A stretch of DNA of 24,568 nucleotides, taken from contig DAOUIZ010000042.1 of the NCBI GenBank assembly GCA_034423195.1, positions 1 through 24,568 on the forward strand, in the 5' to 3' direction. Each line of letters begins with the position of its first letter. Positions within the stretch are counted from its first letter, which is position 1. This stretch comes from CATOSK01 sp034423195 (GTDB lineage Bacteria > Chloroflexota > Dehalococcoidia > Lucifugimonadales > UBA3495). A model generated the notes under the pieces. It was not told the DNA's origin and searched no databases. It saw only the letters and a program-made list of their open reading frames with translations. Shown here one piece after another: positions 21,387-24,568 of this stretch. The position numbers were made by a program, and so were the translations under genes.

Positions 21387-22511
21387 TCACTTACCCGCGT
21401 AAAGCTGGTTGATGCCGGCGTAGCGGGCAGGGTCCAAGTCCTTGCCCTGGAGGGCCGGGTGGTCGGCGCCGTAACGGTGGGCGCGGAAGACCGCGTTGAC
21501 CGACTCCGGGGCCCGGGCGGTGACCTGCCCGAAGAAGGGGTTGATGTATTCCCAGACGATCTCCTTAGCCGGGGTGACCTCGAAGATGCGTCCCGGAGCC
21601 CCCTCGCAGATGACGGTGTTGCCGTTGGGCTGGCGCTCGGCGCTGCTGATGTTGTAGCTGTAGAAGGAGATGTTGGGGGTACCGGTGTACTGCCAGGCTA
21701 TCTCGTTGTTGGACGGGTCCACCTCCACGATCCGGGAGTGGCTGACGCCGCGGCGGTGGCCGCCGTTGTCGAAAATCAACACGCGGCCGTTATCGAGCCA
21801 GGTGGGATGGTGCTGGTGGTAGACCTCGCCGGGGCCCCACTTCCACTTGAAGTCCCCGGTAGCCTTGTCGACGATGCCGACGGTGCTGGTGAGGCGATAG
21901 CTGACCAGCAGGTCGCCGTCGGCGGTGACGTTCAATGCGTTGCCGTGAGTCCACTCGCGGCGGGCTTCCAGGGGACAGATTATGTCTTCGTCGACGCTGA
22001 GGTGCTCCCAGGACTTCCACTCGTAGACGGCCTCGCCGGAGGGGGTAATCTCCTGGACCAAGTCCCCGTACATGGGTTCCGGCTCGTCGCCGGAGGAGTA
22101 GCCGCCCTGGACCCGGGCTGCCAAGTCGTCAGATAACTTCTCCCAGAGCAGCACGAGGGTGTTGCCGTTGGGGAGGCGTTCAAAGTCGTGGTGAAGCAAG
22201 GGGTGACGGAACTCCCAGACGACATTGCTGTCCCAGTCCAGCTCCAGGAGAGAGCCGGAGGAACCCCCGATGGTCTCGGCCCCGCCGGCATCCGCAGGGG
22301 CGGGGGTGCGGAGCAACAGGTTGCCGTTGGGAAGGAGGTAGGGATAGGTTATGCCCTCCGGGGAGTGCCAGCGGTGACAGACCCTTCCCTCCATGTCGAT
22401 GAGGTTGGCGTGAAAGCCCCCCCGATTGGTGGCGAACAGGGTGTAGCCGCGATAGCTGTGCTGGGGAGCGTAGTGAATGAGTCCCACCGGGTGATGCGTG
22501 GACCAACCCAT
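21387..22511 (-). CDS. Arylsulfotransferase (ASST)-family beta-propeller protein
   Basis: A 374-residue protein of the arylsulfotransferase family. Repeated blade motifs are visible: YPYLLPNGNLLLR, HHDFERLPNGNTLVLL (about 107-122), EWTHGNALNVTADGDLLVS (about 187-204), YHQHHPTWLDNGRVLIFDNGG (about 231-251), ERQPNGNTVICEG. The conserved His-rich loops and 'LxNGxxLIFDNG' are typical of this family. Classic ASST enzymes are periplasmic and transfer sulfate between phenols through a histidine intermediate; here no signal peptide is visible, so location and activity are open. ATG 22511 follows GGAGG by nine bases, and a clear promoter lies at 22544-22572. The cupin gene follows downstream. Confidence 0.82.
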   Translation of the reverse strand: MGWSTHHPVGLIHYAPQHSYRGYTLFATNRGGFHANLIDMEGRVCHRWHSPEGITYPYLLPNGNLLLRTPAPADAGGAETIGGSSGSLLELDWDSNVVWEFRHPLLHHDFERLPNGNTLVLLWEKLSDDLAARVQGGYSSGDEPEPMYGDLVQEITPSGEAVYEWKSWEHLSVDEDIICPLEARREWTHGNALNVTADGDLLVSYRLTSTVGIVDKATGDFKWKWGPGEVYHQHHPTWLDNGRVLIFDNGGHRRGVSHSRIVEVDPSNNEIAWQYTGTPNISFYSYNISSAERQPNGNTVICEGAPGRIFEVTPAKEIVWEYINPFFGQVTARAPESVNAVFRAHRYGADHPALQGKDLDPARYAGINQLYAGK

Positions 22512-22543
22512 GCGTCCAGACCTCCAGTTCCAGGGTGGTTGAG

Positions 22544-22572
22544 AGTATAAGAGCGCATCAACCGTGGTTCAA
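22544..22572 (-). promoter_or_regulatory. Sigma-70-type promoter of the ASST-like gene
   Basis: On the minus strand TTGAAC (22572-22567) and TATACT (22549-22544) are separated by 17 bases, with a transcription start expected near 22537, about 26 bases before the ATG. The -35 lies just inside the 3' end of plsY. Confidence 0.6.
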
Positions 22573-23216
22573 CTGGTACGGAGTTCACGCCGCAAGCTCA
22601 GGAAATGAATGACCCCCACCAGGACCGGCACAGCCAGGGCGTAGGCGGCCCAGTTGGGGGCGTATACATTGGAGAAGATGGCCAGGACCGGGATAGGGAC
22701 GTAGTAGGACGCGAGGGCGAGGGTGGTGTTCCTGGTGAGCCACAAGACGGCGAGGGCCACCAGCCCCACGGGAACGGCAAACCAGGCGAAGAGAGCCAGC
22801 AAGACTCCACCGGCAACCGCTCCGCCCCGCCCGCCACGGCGCTGCAAGTAAACGGGCCAGGCATCGCCGAGGATGGCGAGGATTCCGGCGAGCATGGGCC
22901 CTTCCGGTGCGTCCAGGAACCACCAGGCCACCAAGGCCGCCGTCATGCCCTTGCAAACATCAATGGCGCCGACCAACAGGCCGATCCTGGCACCCCACAG
23001 GCGGCCGGCGTTGCCGGCCCCGATGTTGCCATTACCCAAGGTGCGGATGTCCTCTCCGCGCATCCAGCGTCCCACGACCAGCGCGGTGGGAACACTGCCC
23101 AGCAGGTAGGCCCAGGCAGCGCAAAGGGTCCATCCCAGGAACGCGGCGGCTTCGACTTCCGGCACGGTCACATCCCCGGCGCTGAAGTCGTGGGCAGGCC
23201 GGACGTGAGAGCACAC
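22569..23216 (-). CDS. plsY: Glycerol-3-phosphate acyltransferase PlsY
   Basis: A membrane acyltransferase that uses acyl-phosphate to acylate glycerol-3-phosphate, the first step of phospholipid synthesis. The PlsY motifs are present: AYLLGSVPTALVVGR (about residues 36-50), DIRTLGNGNIGAGNAGR (56-72; the family usually has GSGNIGATN), DVCKGMTAALVAW, and the basic glycine loop LQRRGGRGGAVAGG near 124-137. About five hydrophobic helices are visible. The residues before about 25 are not family-like, and GTG codons at 23171 and 23165 are plausible internal starts; no good ribosome-binding site decides between them. ilvE lies 150 bases upstream on the same strand. Confidence 0.85.
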   Translation of the reverse strand: MCSHVRPAHDFSAGDVTVPEVEAAAFLGWTLCAAWAYLLGSVPTALVVGRWMRGEDIRTLGNGNIGAGNAGRLWGARIGLLVGAIDVCKGMTAALVAWWFLDAPEGPMLAGILAILGDAWPVYLQRRGGRGGAVAGGVLLALFAWFAVPVGLVALAVLWLTRNTTLALASYYVPIPVLAIFSNVYAPNWAAYALAVPVLVGVIHFLSLRRELRTS

Positions 23217-23367
23217 ACCAAATCGGCAGCCCGATAGCCGGAAAACGGGCGGGGATGGCGAGAACCGGGCTCTACCCGGAAGGGAACGGAAACCCGCGGG
23301 GAGGGTCCGAGTTGGGGGGTGCAGCCTTTAACGCCGCGGCACCGCAAAGCGGGCGCCGGGGTCCGGC
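23217..23367. other. Gap between ilvE and plsY
   Basis: About 150 GC-rich bases with several small hairpins, for example CCGGGTAGAGCCCGG read on the minus strand near 23266-23280, but no clear terminator, promoter or gene. Confidence 0.4.
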
Positions 23368-24330
23368 CTACACCGTCACCAGGCGCGGCGACGCCGCCGT
23401 GCACCAGTGCTGATACTTGGGATTGCGGCCGACCACGATATCGAAGTACATCTTCTGGAGCTGGGTCGAGATGGCGCCGCTTTTGCCGTCGGCGATGGGA
23501 CGGTGGTCCAGCTCGATGACGGGGGTGAGGTGGGCGGCGGTGCCGGTGAGGAATATCTCATCGGCGAGGTAGAGTTCGCTGCGGTCGATGGTGCGCTCGA
23601 CGACCTCCAGCCCCAGCTCGCTCTGGGCCAACTGGATGACGGTTTCCCTAGTGATACCGGGCAGGACGTTGTCTTCCAGGCTGGAGGTATGTAGCTTGCC
23701 TTCGGAGACCAGAAAGAGGTTCTCTCCCGAGCCTTCGCAGACGTGGCCGTCATGGTTGAGGATGATGGCTTCGTCGTATCCGGCAAGGGTGGCCTCGGTC
23801 TTGGCCAGGATGCTGTTGACGTAGATGCCGCAAATCTTGAGACGGGCCGGGATCATGGGGTCATCCACGCGGCGCCAGGAGGAGGTACAGCAACGCAGGG
23901 TGTCGGAGCCGAGGTAGTTTCCGAAGGGCACGGTTATCAGGGTGAAGTCGCTGGCCAGGTCCTGCAGCTTGAGGTTGGCCACCATCTCGGCGCTCTTGTA
24001 GGCCAGGGGACGGATGTAGATATCCTGCTGGTGGCGGTTGCGTTCCACCAGGTCGACGGTTATTTCGCACAGGTCGTCGGCGGTGTAGGGGATATCGAGC
24101 ATCAGCAGGCGGCATCCCCGCAGCAGCCGGTCGTAGTGCTCCCGGAGGCGGAAGATGTTGATCACGCCCTGCTCTTCGTTCCAGTTACCACGTATCCCCT
24201 CGAAAACTCCGGTGCCGTAGTGGAGGGCGTGGGTCATAACGTTGACCCTGGCCTCCGACAAGGGGACGATCTCACCCCGGAAAAAGGCGTAAAGGTCGCG
24301 GAAAGCAGGGTTGGAATCAACGGTTGTCAC
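23368..24330 (-). CDS. ilvE: Branched-chain amino acid aminotransferase IlvE
   Basis: A fold-type IV PLP aminotransferase of 320 residues that interconverts branched-chain amino acids and their 2-oxo acids with glutamate/2-oxoglutarate. Seen in order: HALHYGTGVFEGIRG (35-49), FRLREHYDRLLRGC, YIRPLAYKSAE, SSWRRVDDPMIPARLKICG with the PLP lysine at Lys165, YVNSILAKTEA, EAIILNHDGHVCEGSGENLF and the final EIFLTGTAAHLTPV with conserved Thr/Gly. The C-terminal tail after the last helix (YQHWCTAASPRLVTV) is short and variable. The start is GTG 24330 with AGAGG upstream. A promoter lies at 24362-24391. D-alanine aminotransferase and aminodeoxychorismate lyase relatives are less likely given the YVNSILAK and EGIRG motifs. 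Confidence 0.93.
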   Translation of the reverse strand: MTTVDSNPAFRDLYAFFRGEIVPLSEARVNVMTHALHYGTGVFEGIRGNWNEEQGVINIFRLREHYDRLLRGCRLLMLDIPYTADDLCEITVDLVERNRHQQDIYIRPLAYKSAEMVANLKLQDLASDFTLITVPFGNYLGSDTLRCCTSSWRRVDDPMIPARLKICGIYVNSILAKTEATLAGYDEAIILNHDGHVCEGSGENLFLVSEGKLHTSSLEDNVLPGITRETVIQLAQSELGLEVVERTIDRSELYLADEIFLTGTAAHLTPVIELDHRPIADGKSGAISTQLQKMYFDIVVGRNPKYQHWCTAASPRLVTV

Positions 24331-24361
24331 AGTAAACCTCTTTTACCAACGGTGGGTCTAA

Positions 24362-24391
24362 ATTATAATCAGTCACCCCCAGCAGGTACAA
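24362..24391 (-). promoter_or_regulatory. Sigma-70-type promoter of ilvE
   Basis: On the minus strand TTGTAC (24391-24386) and TATAAT (24367-24362) are separated by 18 bases, with transcription expected from about 24355. The leader of roughly 25 bases has no attenuator or T-box. Confidence 0.65.
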
Positions 24392-24410
24392 GTAAGTTAA
24401 CGATGACCAA

Positions 24411-24460
24411 CCGGGCTACCGCATGAGCGCCAGTTTGTTCGAACTTCCGGTAAACGAGGT
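24411..24460. repeat. 50-bp diverged repeat shared with 3971-4020
   Basis: Ungapped partner of 3971-4020 (both run GGGCTA.CGCATGAG...). Its last three bases overlap the right terminal repeat. It may be the end of an element, or flanking sequence into which the element inserted. Confidence 0.45.
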
Positions 24461-24568
24461 AGCGTTGCGAATTAGGTGGTTTGGTTTATCAGGCCCCGGA
24501 TTTCCAACAGGGCCAGCAGGTTGTGGGGCGACCACACGGTGCCCGGCTTCTCCCTCCGCCGCAACTCC
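24458..24568. repeat. Right copy of 111-bp terminal inverted repeat
   Basis: Exact reverse complement of bases 2-112. Similarity ends at 24457/24458. It carries the minus-strand tail of the same protein as the left end. Confidence 0.9.
24472..24567 (-). CDS. C-terminal fragment of a repeated-element protein (second copy)
   Basis: Identical in sequence to the tail encoded at 3-98, entering from the right edge and ending at the stop at 24474-24472. The two copies converge on the window interior. The family is unrecognised; multicopy status suggests a transposase. Confidence 0.45.
   Translation of the reverse strand, partial: ELRRREKPGTVWSPHNLLALLEIRGLINQTT

Noticed and set aside
1..24568. Circular molecule or complete plasmid
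   Set aside because: The terminal repeats are inverted, not direct, and no replication gene is present.

Overview
This GC-rich 24.6 kb window reads as chromosomal sequence from a bacterium, probably a metagenome contig. My best guess is Chloroflexota (SAR202/Dehalococcoidia-like). That is an inference from gene content: a late-cobalamin operon mixed with VOC, cupin, SDR, CoA-transferase, arylsulfotransferase-like and Asp-box propeller genes, plus hairpin repeats of the 'GGATTCCCGCC...GCGGGAATGACGGG' type. No rRNA, tRNA or phylogenetic marker settles it. Both ends carry the same 111-bp sequence in inverted orientation, encoding the C-terminal tail of one protein that runs inward from each end. 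This suggests the contig stops inside two copies of a multicopy element.

Layout. 1-2290: element tail, a DUF1232 membrane protein, the heme chaperone HemW, and a convergent VOC protein. 2290-3960: a promoter, a cobalamin riboswitch and an intrinsic terminator, then two small genes, a [2Fe-2S] ferredoxin-like protein and a possible HutX-like protein. 4195-14233: ten plus-strand genes for the second half of cobalamin synthesis, in the order cobB, cobO, cobT, cobS, cbiB, cobD, cobC, cobQ, cobU, pduX. 14326-16448: a tartrate/D-malate-type dehydrogenase, a DUF4926 protein, and a DUF433/DUF5615 toxin-antitoxin-like pair. 16491-18392 (minus): an unrecognised protein and an Asp-box propeller. 18642-20057: the two CoA-transferase subunits. 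20210-24330 (minus): an SDR with an altered active site, a cupin, an arylsulfotransferase-like propeller, PlsY and IlvE.

How the genes work together. The cob genes cover every step from cobyrinic acid to adenosylcobalamin: a,c-amidation (CobB), adenosylation (CobO), b,d,e,g-amidation (CobQ), synthesis of the aminopropanol phosphate linker (PduX, CobD), its attachment (CbiB), GDP activation (CobU), base activation (CobT), ligation (CobS) and phosphate removal (CobC). No corrin-ring or cobalt-insertion gene is present, so the ring must be made elsewhere in the genome or salvaged. The B12-sensing leader sits in front of two small proteins of unknown role rather than directly before a known cob gene. 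That is the most promising novel element here: a possible B12-controlled redox/tetrapyrrole-handling pair. Other points of interest are a TAACG junction at the start of cobS where TAATG is expected, a decayed paralog fragment beside the toxin-antitoxin pair, and the SDR lacking its catalytic tyrosine.
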